A model generated the notes under the pieces. The model was not told where the DNA came from, searched no databases, and was given only the letters and a program-made list of their open reading frames with translations. From Legionella moravica DSM 19234 (GTDB lineage Bacteria; Pseudomonadota; Gammaproteobacteria; Legionellales; Legionellaceae): 64,000 nucleotides of DNA. This document shows positions 48,410 to 57,907 of the stretch, piece by piece (within the stretch, counting starts at the first letter, position 1; each line of letters opens with the position of its first letter). The position numbers and the translations under genes were made by a program. The stretch spans positions 1 through 64,000 of the forward strand of contig NZ_KE383999.1 in assembly GCF_000423305.1 (NCBI RefSeq), written 5' to 3'.

Positions 48410-48558
48410 TGGAACATAGAATGTCGTTCTGAAGAAGTGACAGGATTTGGGAATACAATGAGCAAAAGAATCATGGGTATTCACATTCTTGTTTAACTTC
48501 TGAGGTTTGGAGCGATAGATTTTGAATTGATGTTGATTGATACTAATTTAGGTACTAT

Positions 48559-49377
48559 ATGAACCGAATTGATAAAACTTTGGCAGATCTTAAAGCCAAC
48601 GGCAAAAAGATGTTGAGTCCTTACCTGACAGCAGGTGATCCTCATCCTGATAGTACAGTTGAATTGATGCATGCATTGGTCGGTGCTGGGGCAGATATTT
48701 TGGAGCTTGGTATTCCTTTCTCTGATCCTATGGCTGAAGGGCCTGTGATTCAACATGCAATGGAGCGCGCTTTGGCTCACTCAGTACATTGTCAGGATGT
48801 GCTTGAGATGGTCAGGGAGTTTCGACAACAGGATAAGGATACTCCAGTCATTATTATGGGGTATTTAAATCCCATAGAACAGTATGGTTATGACAGGTTT
48901 GCACAACATGCTGTAGAGGCAGGAGTAGATGGGACTATATTGGTTGATTTGCCTCCTGAAGAAGGAGACTCAATTTCCAGCGCTTGGGAACAACACGGTT
49001 TGTATAGTATTTTTCTTTGTTCTCCCACAACTTCTGAACAACGAATGGAATTGATTAACCGTCATGCTAAAGGGTATCTGTATTATGTTTCTTTAAAAGG
49101 AGTTACCGGTTCAGATACACTGGATATGTCTTCTTTAAAAGCTGAATATCAAAAACGTAAAGCGCAAACCAGTCTTCCCTTAATGGTGGGCTTTGGGATA
49201 AAAACTCCTGAAATGGCTGCCGAGGTATCAGAGTTTTCTGACGGTGTTATTGTAGGGGCTGCGCTAATCACCACGATTCTGGAAGCCTATGAATCAAATA
49301 GAAACGCAGCACAGGCTGGGGCTGGTTTAATTAGCTCCATGCGGCAGGCAATCGATAATAATGGAAAAAAAGAATGA
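48559..49377 (+). CDS. trpA: Tryptophan synthase alpha chain
   Basis: A 272-aa TIM-barrel subunit that cleaves indole-3-glycerol phosphate and feeds indole to TrpB. Seen: YLTAGDPHPD, ADILELGIPFSDPMAEGPVIQ with catalytic Glu49, GYLNPIEQYGYDRF, GVDGTILVDLPPEE, and GFGIKTPEMA with GVIVGAAL. At the position of catalytic Asp60 of the E. coli enzyme (DPLADGP) this protein has Glu (DPMAEGP). It overlaps the next gene by four bases (ATGA), so trpA-glnS are coupled. The 149 bp before it hold a possible promoter but no leader peptide with Trp codons. Confidence 0.95.
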   Translation: MNRIDKTLADLKANGKKMLSPYLTAGDPHPDSTVELMHALVGAGADILELGIPFSDPMAEGPVIQHAMERALAHSVHCQDVLEMVREFRQQDKDTPVIIMGYLNPIEQYGYDRFAQHAVEAGVDGTILVDLPPEEGDSISSAWEQHGLYSIFLCSPTTSEQRMELINRHAKGYLYYVSLKGVTGSDTLDMSSLKAEYQKRKAQTSLPLMVGFGIKTPEMAAEVSEFSDGVIVGAALITTILEAYESNRNAAQAGAGLISSMRQAIDNNGKKE

Positions 49378-51029
49378 CAGAATTAACAGAAAAAAGAGCG
49401 CATTTTATAAGACAGATGATTACCGATGATCTGGCCAATGGTAAACATCAATCGGTAGTTACTCGATTTCCACCTGAGCCAAACGGATACTTGCACGTAG
49501 GTCATGCCAAGTCCATCTGTTTGAATTTTGGCTTGGCAGAAGAATTTAAAGGTAAATGCTTTTTGCGTTTTGACGACACAAATCCCATTAAAGAAGAAGA
49601 AGAATACGTCAATGCAATCATAGATGATGTCCGATGGTTAGGATTTGAATGGTGTGACATGACCCATTCTTCTGATTATTATCATGAGCTGTATGATTTT
49701 GCTGTTTATTTGATTAGAAAAGATATGGCTTATGTAGACAGTCTGAGCATGGAAGACATTCGCGCTTATAGAGGTACCCTACAGGAGCCAGGGCGAGAAA
49801 GTCCTTATAGAAACAGGCCAATTGAAGAAAGTCTTGATTTGTTTACCCGAATGAAGGCCGGAGAATTTGAAGATGGTGCCCATGTTCTAAGAGCCAAGAT
49901 AGACATGAAATCAGGGAACGTCAACATGCGTGATCCGGTTCTTTATCGAATCCGTCATGCCTCTCATCAACGAACGGGCGATGAATGGTGTATTTACCCA
50001 ATGTATGATTACGCACATCCGATATCTGATGCTCTGGAGAAAATCACGCATTCATTGTGTACTTTAGAGTTTCAGGATCATCGCCCTTTATATGACTGGT
50101 TGGTTGATAATTTACCTTTACCCGCGCGGCCAGTTCAAACCGAATTTGCACGTTTGAATTTATCTCATACCGTGACTTCCAAGCGGAAATTGCGTGAACT
50201 GGTTGAAAAAAATATTGTCTCTGGTTGGGATGACCCGAGATTACCAACCTTAAGAGGAATGCGTAAACGAGGCTATCCACCTGCGGCAATTCGCCAATTT
50301 TGCGAAATAATTGGCATTTCCCGAAGCGATTCAGTGATTGATATGTCTTTATTGGAAGAGTGCGTCCGTAACGAGTTTAACAAGACTGCCAAGCGCGCAT
50401 TATGTGTGATGGATCCGATTAAAATTGTTATTGAAAATTATCCTGAAGATAAAGTGGAGCTTATTAAATCTAACTTTTATCCCCAGGATCCTGATTCAGA
50501 CAGCAGAGAATTACCGTTCTCAAGAGAAGTATATATTGAACGCTCTGATTTTATGGAAGATCCTCCTAAAAAATACTTTCGTTTGTCTCCTGGGGCAGAA
50601 GTACGACTGCGACATGCTTATGTGATCAAATGCGAGAAGGTCATTCGAGATGATAAAGGGAACATCGTAGAACTGCGCTGTACCTATGACCCGAAAACTT
50701 TAGGCAAAAATCCTGAAGATCGTAAAGTTAAAGGGGTCATTCACTGGGTATCCTGTGCTCATGCCTATCCGGTCACTATTTATCAATACGACAGATTGTT
50801 TCATGATGCCAATCCCGCCCGCGAAGATGATTTTCTCCAGTTTTTAAATCATGATTCATTACAAACTCAGCAAGCATTTTGTGAACCTGCGCTGGCAAAT
50901 CAATCTGAAGGTGATGTGTTTCAGTTTGAACGGCTAGGTTATTATTGTGTTAACCAAGTGGTTGATGGGCAGGTCCAGGCGTTTCATCGTGTGGTGGATT
51001 TAAAAGACACTTGGGGTAAAGTGAGCTAG
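49374..51029 (+). CDS. glnS: Glutaminyl-tRNA synthetase
   Basis: A 551-aa class I aminoacyl-tRNA synthetase. Seen: the ATP motif PPEPNGYLHVGHAKS (HIGH variant HVGH), FDDTNPIKEEEEYV, EFQDHRPLYDWL, and TVTSKRKLRELV as the KMSKS-type loop, which in E. coli reads VMSKRKL. The C-terminal part with WVSCAHAYPVTIYQYDRLF is the anticodon-binding beta barrel. It overlaps trpA and lies 10 bp before cysS. Confidence 0.97.
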   Translation: MTELTEKRAHFIRQMITDDLANGKHQSVVTRFPPEPNGYLHVGHAKSICLNFGLAEEFKGKCFLRFDDTNPIKEEEEYVNAIIDDVRWLGFEWCDMTHSSDYYHELYDFAVYLIRKDMAYVDSLSMEDIRAYRGTLQEPGRESPYRNRPIEESLDLFTRMKAGEFEDGAHVLRAKIDMKSGNVNMRDPVLYRIRHASHQRTGDEWCIYPMYDYAHPISDALEKITHSLCTLEFQDHRPLYDWLVDNLPLPARPVQTEFARLNLSHTVTSKRKLRELVEKNIVSGWDDPRLPTLRGMRKRGYPPAAIRQFCEIIGISRSDSVIDMSLLEECVRNEFNKTAKRALCVMDPIKIVIENYPEDKVELIKSNFYPQDPDSDSRELPFSREVYIERSDFMEDPPKKYFRLSPGAEVRLRHAYVIKCEKVIRDDKGNIVELRCTYDPKTLGKNPEDRKVKGVIHWVSCAHAYPVTIYQYDRLFHDANPAREDDFLQFLNHDSLQTQQAFCEPALANQSEGDVFQFERLGYYCVNQVVDGQVQAFHRVVDLKDTWGKVS

Positions 51030-51038
51030 GGGGCAAAG

Positions 51039-52409
51039 ATGTTGCATTTATATAATTCCTTAACCAGAACTAAAGAGGTTTTTGTTCCGATAACACCCGG
51101 AAAAATTGGAATGTACGTGTGTGGAAACACAGTTTACGATCATTGCCATCTTGGTCATGCGCGCTCTATGGTGTCTTTTGATGTCATCGTGCGTTTTCTT
51201 CGCTCGCAGGGCTTTGAGGTTACTTATATCCGGAATATCACTGATATAGATGATAAAATTATCATTCGAGCGAATGAACGAGGTATTTCCATTAATCAAT
51301 TAACGGATCATTATATTGAAGCCATGAATGAAGATACTCGTTCATTAAATATACTGCCTCCAGACATAGAACCAAGAGCGACAGGCCATGTAGATACCAT
51401 AATCCGATTAATTCAGCGTTTGTTGGATAAAGGCAATGCTTATGTGAGTGACAATGGGGATGTCTGTTATCAGGTGGATACCTTTCCTGAGTATGGAAAA
51501 TTATCTCATAAAGATATCGAAGGCCTGGTCTCGGGTTCTCGGGTTGAAATTGTTAAAGAAAAACGTTCCCCACTGGATTTCGTCTTATGGAAAAAGGCAA
51601 AGCCTAACGAGCCAAGCTGGCCATCACCTTGGGGAGATGGTCGTCCAGGATGGCATATTGAATGCTCCGCTATGGCCATGCATGAGTTAGGTGAGCAATT
51701 CGATATTCATGGCGGCGGTTTGGATTTACAGTTTCCTCATCATGAAAATGAGATTGCCCAAAGCGAGGCTGCATCAGGTAAGCAATTTGCAAATTACTGG
51801 CTGCATGTGGGCATGTTGCAGGTTAACGGGGAGAAAATGGCCAAATCTACTGGTAATTTTTTCACCATTGCCGATGTATTGAAAGAGCATCATCCTGAAG
51901 TAATTCGCTATTTTCTCTTGAGCAGTCATTACCGAAGTCCATTAAACTATTCTGAGGACAATTTGTTCAATGCAAAAAAAGCATTAACCCGAATGTATCA
52001 ATCCATTAAAGATATACCCTCTTTGGGGGCTGAGAATGAGTTGGATAATCATTGGATTGAGCAATTTAACCAAGCGATGAACGATGATTTCAATACGCCA
52101 ATAGCTTTGTCGGTTTTATTTCAGCTGAGTCGTGAAGTGAATAAAAATGCATCCCCAATACTTGCGGCAACTTTGAGGCACCTGGCGGGGATATTGGGCA
52201 TTTTACAAGAAGAGCCTTCTGCATTTTTGCAGTCTGGCCTTGAATCGGATGATAAGGAAGTTATCGAGCAATTGATTGCCGAACGATTACAGGCAAGAGC
52301 TGAGCGTAACTGGGCAAGAGCCGATCAAATTCGAGCTGAACTACTGACTCAGGGCATCGAGTTGGAAGACGGGGAGAAAGGAACTACCTGGCGGAAAATT
52401 TCTGATTAA
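51039..52409 (+). CDS. cysS: Cysteinyl-tRNA synthetase
   Basis: A 456-aa class I synthetase. Seen: [26 protein letters not shown] with zinc-binding Cys and the HIGH-type motif (HLGH), [23 protein letters not shown] and [20 protein letters not shown] with the remaining zinc ligands, [14 protein letters not shown] as KMSKS, and the C-terminal DALR-type helical domain. The gene starts ten bases after glnS. It closes the housekeeping block; a gap of about 700 bp with repeats follows. Confidence 0.97.
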   Translation: MLHLYNSLTRTKEVFVPITPGKIGMYVCGNTVYDHCHLGHARSMVSFDVIVRFLRSQGFEVTYIRNITDIDDKIIIRANERGISINQLTDHYIEAMNEDTRSLNILPPDIEPRATGHVDTIIRLIQRLLDKGNAYVSDNGDVCYQVDTFPEYGKLSHKDIEGLVSGSRVEIVKEKRSPLDFVLWKKAKPNEPSWPSPWGDGRPGWHIECSAMAMHELGEQFDIHGGGLDLQFPHHENEIAQSEAASGKQFANYWLHVGMLQVNGEKMAKSTGNFFTIADVLKEHHPEVIRYFLLSSHYRSPLNYSEDNLFNAKKALTRMYQSIKDIPSLGAENELDNHWIEQFNQAMNDDFNTPIALSVLFQLSREVNKNASPILAATLRHLAGILGILQEEPSAFLQSGLESDDKEVIEQLIAERLQARAERNWARADQIRAELLTQGIELEDGEKGTTWRKISD

Positions 52410-52592
52410 TGTTCGAGTGAATCAGAAGCAGGGATTAAAAAGGCACATGTCCGTTTAATGCCTGGATTAACTACTTTTAGTATCGACTAGTAGAAAACAG
52501 GATCCTGTTTGCAAGCAACTGGCCCTTGTGCACAACTCACTGAAAAGCCATATTTGTGACCAAGAGTGAGTTGCAAGCAAAAAGTACTATGG

Positions 52593-52907
52593 GGATCCCG
52601 CGGTCATGGCCGCGGGAATTCGAAGTGTACTATTGGCTCCCATCTCAACACAATTCTCGCGGCGTTTCCACTGAACGCGCCTAACTATTTAAGCGTAGCT
52701 TTTATTCACTCCGGAAACGAATTCCCGCGTCTGTGACCTCAGGATCTAATAATCTAGCGCAGTTATCCTGAACCCTAGGATTAAAGCCACAGATATCCTA
52801 AGTGCATCATTTGTCCCCATCTCAACCGAATTCCCGCGGCTATGTCCGCGGGATCCATGATGTTGGCATTCAAGTATTAGATCCCGCGGTCTTCGCCGCG
52901 GGAATTC
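52593..52907. repeat. Cluster of five REP-like palindromes (copies 3-7)
   Basis: Copies at 52593-52625, 52646-52677, 52721-52746, 52823-52856 and 52880-52907 share the core GAATTCCCGCGG-n-CCGCGGGATCC in alternating orientation; the second and third are degenerate. The family also occurs at 18278-18365. The gap between cysS and the next gene (52410-53106) holds nothing else that I can support. Confidence 0.8.
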
Positions 52908-53106
52908 GGCTTGGATTTATTTACGTAGCTACCTGATGCTAGGACATAGATGATCCGCTATCTCAGTTCGTTTTTGAAGTCTTTCTCATGGCGAGCCTTT
53001 TTGAGTTAGATCTCATGTGTTTCATAATAGACTAACCATGTTAATACTAAGCACTTGGTTAAATTGCCGTGTGCTATAATATACATAGTGTTTTAACATG
53101 GAGCAT

Positions 53107-53895
53107 ATGATGTCTCGTGAAAAAATCCAATCAACGAGTGAAAGCACTGAATCGTCTACGCAGAGACGTCCTGAAAGGCGATTTAAAACAGAGATCATTT
53201 ATCGGACTCTTGATTTGAAAAAATCTCTGGATAGTCTGCATGATGCTTTATATGCCATTAATATCGCAAAGATCATACAAAAATATCCTTATCTTCCAGA
53301 AAGTAACCCTGATCACTGGGATTATCAGGATCGTAGTTCAGCACAATCAATCTATCCTTTAGGTATGATGCTTGTTAAGTTGGATGAACTCGCAAATCAG
53401 CTTGACGCCATAGTCAAGGAGAGGACTGCATTACTTGAATCAACCCGAAATAGACGCGAGTTGATTCGCACCGGGAATATGAAACAATGGATTAATCATC
53501 AACTACCTCAAGACTCATTGGATACCTTATCAAGCTTGTTGGCCCTTAGATACAAGGAAATTGGAAGCACGCTTAAAGCAATCAAGAAACAGGAGGAGGG
53601 ATATACGGGATGGATGAATAAAGCTCCCATCGTGGATGGTAAAATCGTCCCTCTGGATGGTTTAGGGGTATATCACTCATTTCCTAACCCTATCATACGA
53701 GCTCATACGGTCAGCTCCAAACTTGTAAAATCTGCAATGCAAAAGGATCACTCTGGTGAAGCTCTTCCTAAAATGCTCATGGATAATCGTCAAAAGGCTT
53801 TACAACGCTTTTCTGTATTTGCGCACAAAGCTGAGGAGTTAATTGCTCAGGATCCCTATCATCGTTGCGAAGATTATCTCAAACGAACTAGATGA
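53107..53895 (+). CDS. Hypothetical protein, accessory-island orphan
   Basis: About 262 aa, starting at the ATG at 53107 or its neighbour at 53110 (GGAG at 53100-53103 fits the second best); an ATG at 53098 has no ribosome site. Cytosolic, basic at the N-terminus (SSTQRRPERRFKTE), then helical with possible coiled coils (MLVKLDELANQLDAIVKERTALLESTRNRRELI). No recognised family, no catalytic motif. It lies after the palindrome cluster and before the kinase gene, on the same strand. A Dot/Icm substrate is possible from context only. Confidence 0.55.
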   Translation: MMSREKIQSTSESTESSTQRRPERRFKTEIIYRTLDLKKSLDSLHDALYAINIAKIIQKYPYLPESNPDHWDYQDRSSAQSIYPLGMMLVKLDELANQLDAIVKERTALLESTRNRRELIRTGNMKQWINHQLPQDSLDTLSSLLALRYKEIGSTLKAIKKQEEGYTGWMNKAPIVDGKIVPLDGLGVYHSFPNPIIRAHTVSSKLVKSAMQKDHSGEALPKMLMDNRQKALQRFSVFAHKAEELIAQDPYHRCEDYLKRTR

Positions 53896-53966
53896 TGTTT
53901 TTGGACTTTGTAACTATGGATTAATAACAGATAGTTGCAGATGTATCTTTTTGTGCCGGTATTATT

Positions 53967-54011
53967 AGGGCATATTTACAATTCATCTCCACAGACTACG
54001 TGCTGCGACTT
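53967..54011. repeat. Dispersed repeat, copy B
   Basis: The second copy of the repeat found at 29787-29830 (core TTTACAATTCATCTCC, then CAGACTACGTGC). It lies between the orphan gene and the kinase gene. Confidence 0.7.
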
Positions 54012-54120
54012 GTTGGTGGTAGATAATAGGAGTTGGTGTAATATAATAAAAATCGATTTGTGCTTCTCCAAATAAAAAAGTATGATTTATAGCCTATTGA
54101 TTAGGGATGGATCGCTTTAA

Positions 54121-55134
54121 ATGATAGGTATTGATGATTTAAGGACACTTGATAAAGCAAATAAACAAGCAATAATCCAACTTTTACTAAACAATCCTAC
54201 CGTCCATTATTGGAGTGCGGGTGAGTATGAGCGTTTAAGTCTCAATTTTAGCATCATTAAACATTTTAGTTCTGGGCGAGAACGTAAGGGCATACCTGGT
54301 CCCAGAGTTCGCTACGAAGTGATGGATAATGAGATCTTTGGTTCAGGTAACTTCGGAACGTTTTATCGCTGTCGATTCACTTTATCCATTGATGATGACG
54401 GGGAGCTGCAAGTAAAAGAACGTAAACCTGATAGAGTACGATTGGTGAAAGTCCAGGAGAGTATCTATAAAGAAAAATCAATGCTGGATCAGATTATTTT
54501 AGAAGCACATGTCTTGAGCCAGAGTGATGTCTTTCATAGCAAACCCCTGGTTGTCGATCAAGGGAAGACCTATATTATTATGAAAGAGTTACCCGGTGTT
54601 CAACTCTACACTCTGATGATTGAAAATCAATTAACCATAAAGCAGCGTTATGTTCTTACCCTGGAATTGATCAGAGCACTTAAAGAACAAATACATGATA
54701 AAGGCTGGATTCATAGAGACATTAAACCTGAAAATATTATGGTGTATCAGAATGGCGACTCATTTCAAATTTATATCATTGATTTTGGTTTTATATCAAA
54801 CATTGACGATAAACCTACGAATCGTGTAGGGACAATCCCTTATGCAGCACCGGAATGTTATCGCGACTGGAAGGTAAAAAATACAAAAACAGACATCTAT
54901 GCTCTTGGTCTTATTCTGCTGTATTTATGGAACGATATACCTGTTAAACCAGAATGTTATGACCTTTTAATAGAGCATTTTGAAAAAATGGTACATCCAA
55001 AAATGGTGTTTAGGCCTGTTTTATCGGATTTATTAAGCAACATTATGGAATTGGAGCAAATTCTGCAACCTGTTAATGTGCATGTCTATCATGAAGTCGC
55101 ACCAGACCCTTTATGGACTTGTTTGAGTATTTAA
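54121..55134 (+). CDS. Eukaryotic-like Ser/Thr protein kinase (candidate Dot/Icm effector)
   Basis: A 337-aa cytosolic protein with a complete Hanks-type kinase core: Gly loop GSGNFG at 74-79, catalytic Lys at about 110 (LVKVQE), Glu at about 128 of helix C, HRDIKPENIM at 198-207 (Asp200, Lys202, Asn205), DFGF at 221-224, APEC near 243-246, and TDIYALGLILLYLW (subdomain IX). No transmembrane or PASTA part is present, unlike bacterial PknB kinases. This soluble form and the island setting match the LegK-type effectors of Legionella, but I cannot assign it to a named LegK. The ATG follows a weak GGGATGG site. Confidence 0.85.
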   Translation: MIGIDDLRTLDKANKQAIIQLLLNNPTVHYWSAGEYERLSLNFSIIKHFSSGRERKGIPGPRVRYEVMDNEIFGSGNFGTFYRCRFTLSIDDDGELQVKERKPDRVRLVKVQESIYKEKSMLDQIILEAHVLSQSDVFHSKPLVVDQGKTYIIMKELPGVQLYTLMIENQLTIKQRYVLTLELIRALKEQIHDKGWIHRDIKPENIMVYQNGDSFQIYIIDFGFISNIDDKPTNRVGTIPYAAPECYRDWKVKNTKTDIYALGLILLYLWNDIPVKPECYDLLIEHFEKMVHPKMVFRPVLSDLLSNIMELEQILQPVNVHVYHEVAPDPLWTCLSI

Positions 55135-55167
55135 TGTGGCATTGCGGTTCGCTCAATGAATAGTTGA

Positions 55168-56505
55168 TTACAAATGCCAGTTGATGTCCTGATTTAATAG
55201 CGCAGCCTTCGCCGGATTGGAAATATCCGGGTTTTGCTTAGGGTATTCTTTTATTCCAGCAGGGAATCCCGTAGTTAAACCAGGGATCTCTATTTTGGAG
55301 TAATCCCAGTTTTTATGGCGCATTTCTCCAGCCATCCAGAAGCCTACAGTGTTAGGGAGTAATTCACGTGGATCAAGAAGTGAGAATTTCAGGCGTATCA
55401 TAAAATCGGTTATATCCGAAGCTTTGCTGTACTGATAATCTCCGGGTATTATTGGCCTTCCAGGCATATAAATGGTCTGTAATTGTGTAAAAACTGATTG
55501 AGCTATTTTACTTCGATTATAAATACTTCCCCAAACTGCCTCAGTGTAATAGTGATAGGAAGCTACAGGCAGGGGATCTTTTCCAATGTCATCCTTGATT
55601 TGCGCGTAAGGAGCAATCAGTATTCTGTCTGCGGGTATTTGATTATTGGATAATGCATTGATAAAGGGGATTATCCAGTTCGTCCCTGAGGTGAGACCGG
55701 CAGAAACATTGGAGCCTGCCACATTGCGAACGATAACCATGGCATGTGGCCAGTCCAGATGTAAATTAACCAGTCCATCATGAACTTCAGCCATACTTTG
55801 TATGGCAGTTAACATAAAAGTACCAATCATTACTGAGTTATAAGGAATGGGATAGTCTTTATTACCATCTAAAAAATTCTTTTGTAATGAATACAAATCA
55901 AATGGCGCTCCATTTTGAACCGAAACAATATAATTACCTGCCATAGACAAAGCGTAATCAATCATAGCCTGGATCTGATGCTTATGTGGTTGCCAGGATT
56001 TGATATTGGCCTTATCCAGCCAGTTATCATCTGCTTCTGCATTTAAGGCTCTAACTTGTTTGATATCCTCTAATAGGCTCGCCATAGCCGGTTTCCATGA
56101 TTGATCACCGTTTTCCTTTATTTTGGCAAGGTAGGCAAGAGCCGGTCCAATATGAGATACGGCAGTCAACTCATAAAATCCGGAGGATCTGTTGGTACGT
56201 AATAATTGGCTGTAAAGTAATTTTCTGTTTTGATCGTAAATATAGAGAGATGAATCCAAAAACATCACCAAGGGGCCATTATAAGGAGTATCTTGATTCT
56301 TGGCTTGTTCTGATTGTATTAAATAGTCGCCAATTGTCGTTTTATTTTTAGGGAAGTCGGCCTCTTCAGATCCTGCAAAATCAAAATATAGATTCATAAA
56401 TTGAATCGGGGTAGTATAAGTATTTGTTTCTGATGCGAAATTAAATGGGCTAACACAGGTTAAACACCAGAATAATAGAACGAGGCTTGCGTTAATATGT
56501 TTCAT
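55168..56505 (-). CDS. Exported protein of unknown function
   Basis: A 445-aa protein with a clear signal peptide (about residues 1-24, ending FNFA-SE), so periplasmic or secreted. No catalytic motif that I can recognise. The middle is mostly helical, with a Trp/Tyr-rich C-terminal half (RLKFSLLDPRELLPNTVGFWMAGEM). The gene is divergent from the EPTP-repeat gene with 118 bp between their starts. Type II secretion is possible given the nearby lspDE genes, but nothing in the sequence proves it. Confidence 0.65.
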   Translation of the reverse strand: MKHINASLVLLFWCLTCVSPFNFASETNTYTTPIQFMNLYFDFAGSEEADFPKNKTTIGDYLIQSEQAKNQDTPYNGPLVMFLDSSLYIYDQNRKLLYSQLLRTNRSSGFYELTAVSHIGPALAYLAKIKENGDQSWKPAMASLLEDIKQVRALNAEADDNWLDKANIKSWQPHKHQIQAMIDYALSMAGNYIVSVQNGAPFDLYSLQKNFLDGNKDYPIPYNSVMIGTFMLTAIQSMAEVHDGLVNLHLDWPHAMVIVRNVAGSNVSAGLTSGTNWIIPFINALSNNQIPADRILIAPYAQIKDDIGKDPLPVASYHYYTEAVWGSIYNRSKIAQSVFTQLQTIYMPGRPIIPGDYQYSKASDITDFMIRLKFSLLDPRELLPNTVGFWMAGEMRHKNWDYSKIEIPGLTTGFPAGIKEYPKQNPDISNPAKAALLNQDINWHL

Positions 56506-56623
56506 TTAAGTCCATTTATAATGTATTCATCTTTAAAGTATTGCGAAAATAAGCTGACTGGGTCAATAGATTTTATATTGTGACATTGTAAAGATATATT
56601 AAGAACTGGATTAGGGAAGATAT

Positions 56624-57799
56624 ATGAATTTAGTAAGACAATTAGTGTATTTTTTCATGATCAGCTTCTCGAACCCCGGATTATCTGAGCAATTATTAAA
56701 TCCTGTACAGTATTTTAATACTACTGGTGCCAGAGAACTGACCCCCTTTAACATGAATGGTGAGTATTATATTGCAGCTGCCCAGCTAGCGAAAGATCTT
56801 CCTCAAATTTCGGCAACACGTTTTCAGGGAGACGCAGATGTTGATGTCATCATTTATAAGAAACAAGGCGAACAATTTAAGGAGTACCAACGAATCCCGG
56901 GTCATGGGAATACCGGTGCCACTTTTTTTACTATGGGAGAAAACTCCTACATAGCCGTTGCCAGTCTTTATTCTGGACCTAAGGCACCATTTAATCCTGT
57001 AACTTATTCAATGCTGTACCGTTGGGATGGGCGTTATTTTTATCCCATCCAGCAATTTTTAACTCATGGTGCCAGACAATCTTATTATTTCAACATAGGT
57101 ACACGTCATTTCCTCGCATTTGCTAACGGTATGGTTTATCCGGATGATAAGGTACCTGCGAACATTAAAAATTCAATAATTTATGAGTGGGACGGCAACC
57201 GGTTTAATCCATTTCAATCAGTACCTTCGTCATGGGGGGAATCATTTAAGTTGTACATCCTTGATTCCGTCCCTTATCTTGCATTTGCTGACCACCTTGA
57301 TGGTGGAACACTGTACCGTTGGGATGGGACACAATTTAAAATTCACCAGCAATTTAAAGGAAAGGGGGCTCAATCGTTTGAGTTTTTCAGGATAAACGAC
57401 CAACATTATCTTGCTTACGCAAATAGTGTAACTGACTCATATATCTATCAATGGAATGGAAATCAGTTTATTCGATCCCAGGATTTACCTGGTCCAGGTG
57501 GTCGACATTTTGCCTATTTTTTCTTAAATGATCACCATTATCTCATGAGGGTAAATTATAAAATGACTCAAGGTTCCAGGGTGATCACTGATTTACAATC
57601 CCCTTTATATCAATGGAATAACGGGCATTTCAACATCATTCAGAATATTCCTACTTATGGTGGAGTCAGCGCGAAGGTATTTACTATGGATGATTTATTG
57701 TATATGACGCTAGCTAACTGCTTTAATGAAAAGGGTCAATTTAAGGTAAGTTCGGTACTTTATGAAATCACGCATGGTAAAACTATTGAATTTGGCTAG
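56624..57799 (+). CDS. Exported EPTP/EAR-repeat protein, beta-propeller
   Basis: A 391-aa protein with a signal peptide (about residues 1-22). The rest consists of about seven repeats of the pattern FNxIPTxGAxSxxxFTxxxxxYLAxAN, then SxxYxWNGxxF: LLNPVQYFNTTGARELTPFNMNGEYYIAAAQL, YQRIPGHGNTGATFFTMGENSYIAVASL, FYPIQQFLTHGARQSYYFNIGTRHFLAFAN, and so on to IPTYGGVSAKVFTMDDLLYMTLAN. This is the EPTP (EAR) repeat, known mainly from animal proteins such as LGI1/epitempin, where it forms a seven-bladed propeller for protein binding. Its presence in an exported bacterial protein suggests a host-derived or host-binding role; this is inference. Confidence 0.85.
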   Translation: MNLVRQLVYFFMISFSNPGLSEQLLNPVQYFNTTGARELTPFNMNGEYYIAAAQLAKDLPQISATRFQGDADVDVIIYKKQGEQFKEYQRIPGHGNTGATFFTMGENSYIAVASLYSGPKAPFNPVTYSMLYRWDGRYFYPIQQFLTHGARQSYYFNIGTRHFLAFANGMVYPDDKVPANIKNSIIYEWDGNRFNPFQSVPSSWGESFKLYILDSVPYLAFADHLDGGTLYRWDGTQFKIHQQFKGKGAQSFEFFRINDQHYLAYANSVTDSYIYQWNGNQFIRSQDLPGPGGRHFAYFFLNDHHYLMRVNYKMTQGSRVITDLQSPLYQWNNGHFNIIQNIPTYGGVSAKVFTMDDLLYMTLANCFNEKGQFKVSSVLYEITHGKTIEFG

Positions 57800-57907
57800 T
57801 TTACAAAGAATAGGGAATAGCGCTTAGAATCAAAGAATATTGATTTAACCCAGTAGGCTAATGGTCCATCGAACTGGTGTTCAAATGAACCATTAATGCT
57901 TGGCTTA

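Noticed and set aside
48458-48496. 12-codon possible leader peptide between trpB and trpA
   Set aside because: It has no Trp codons and no clear attenuator hairpins after it.
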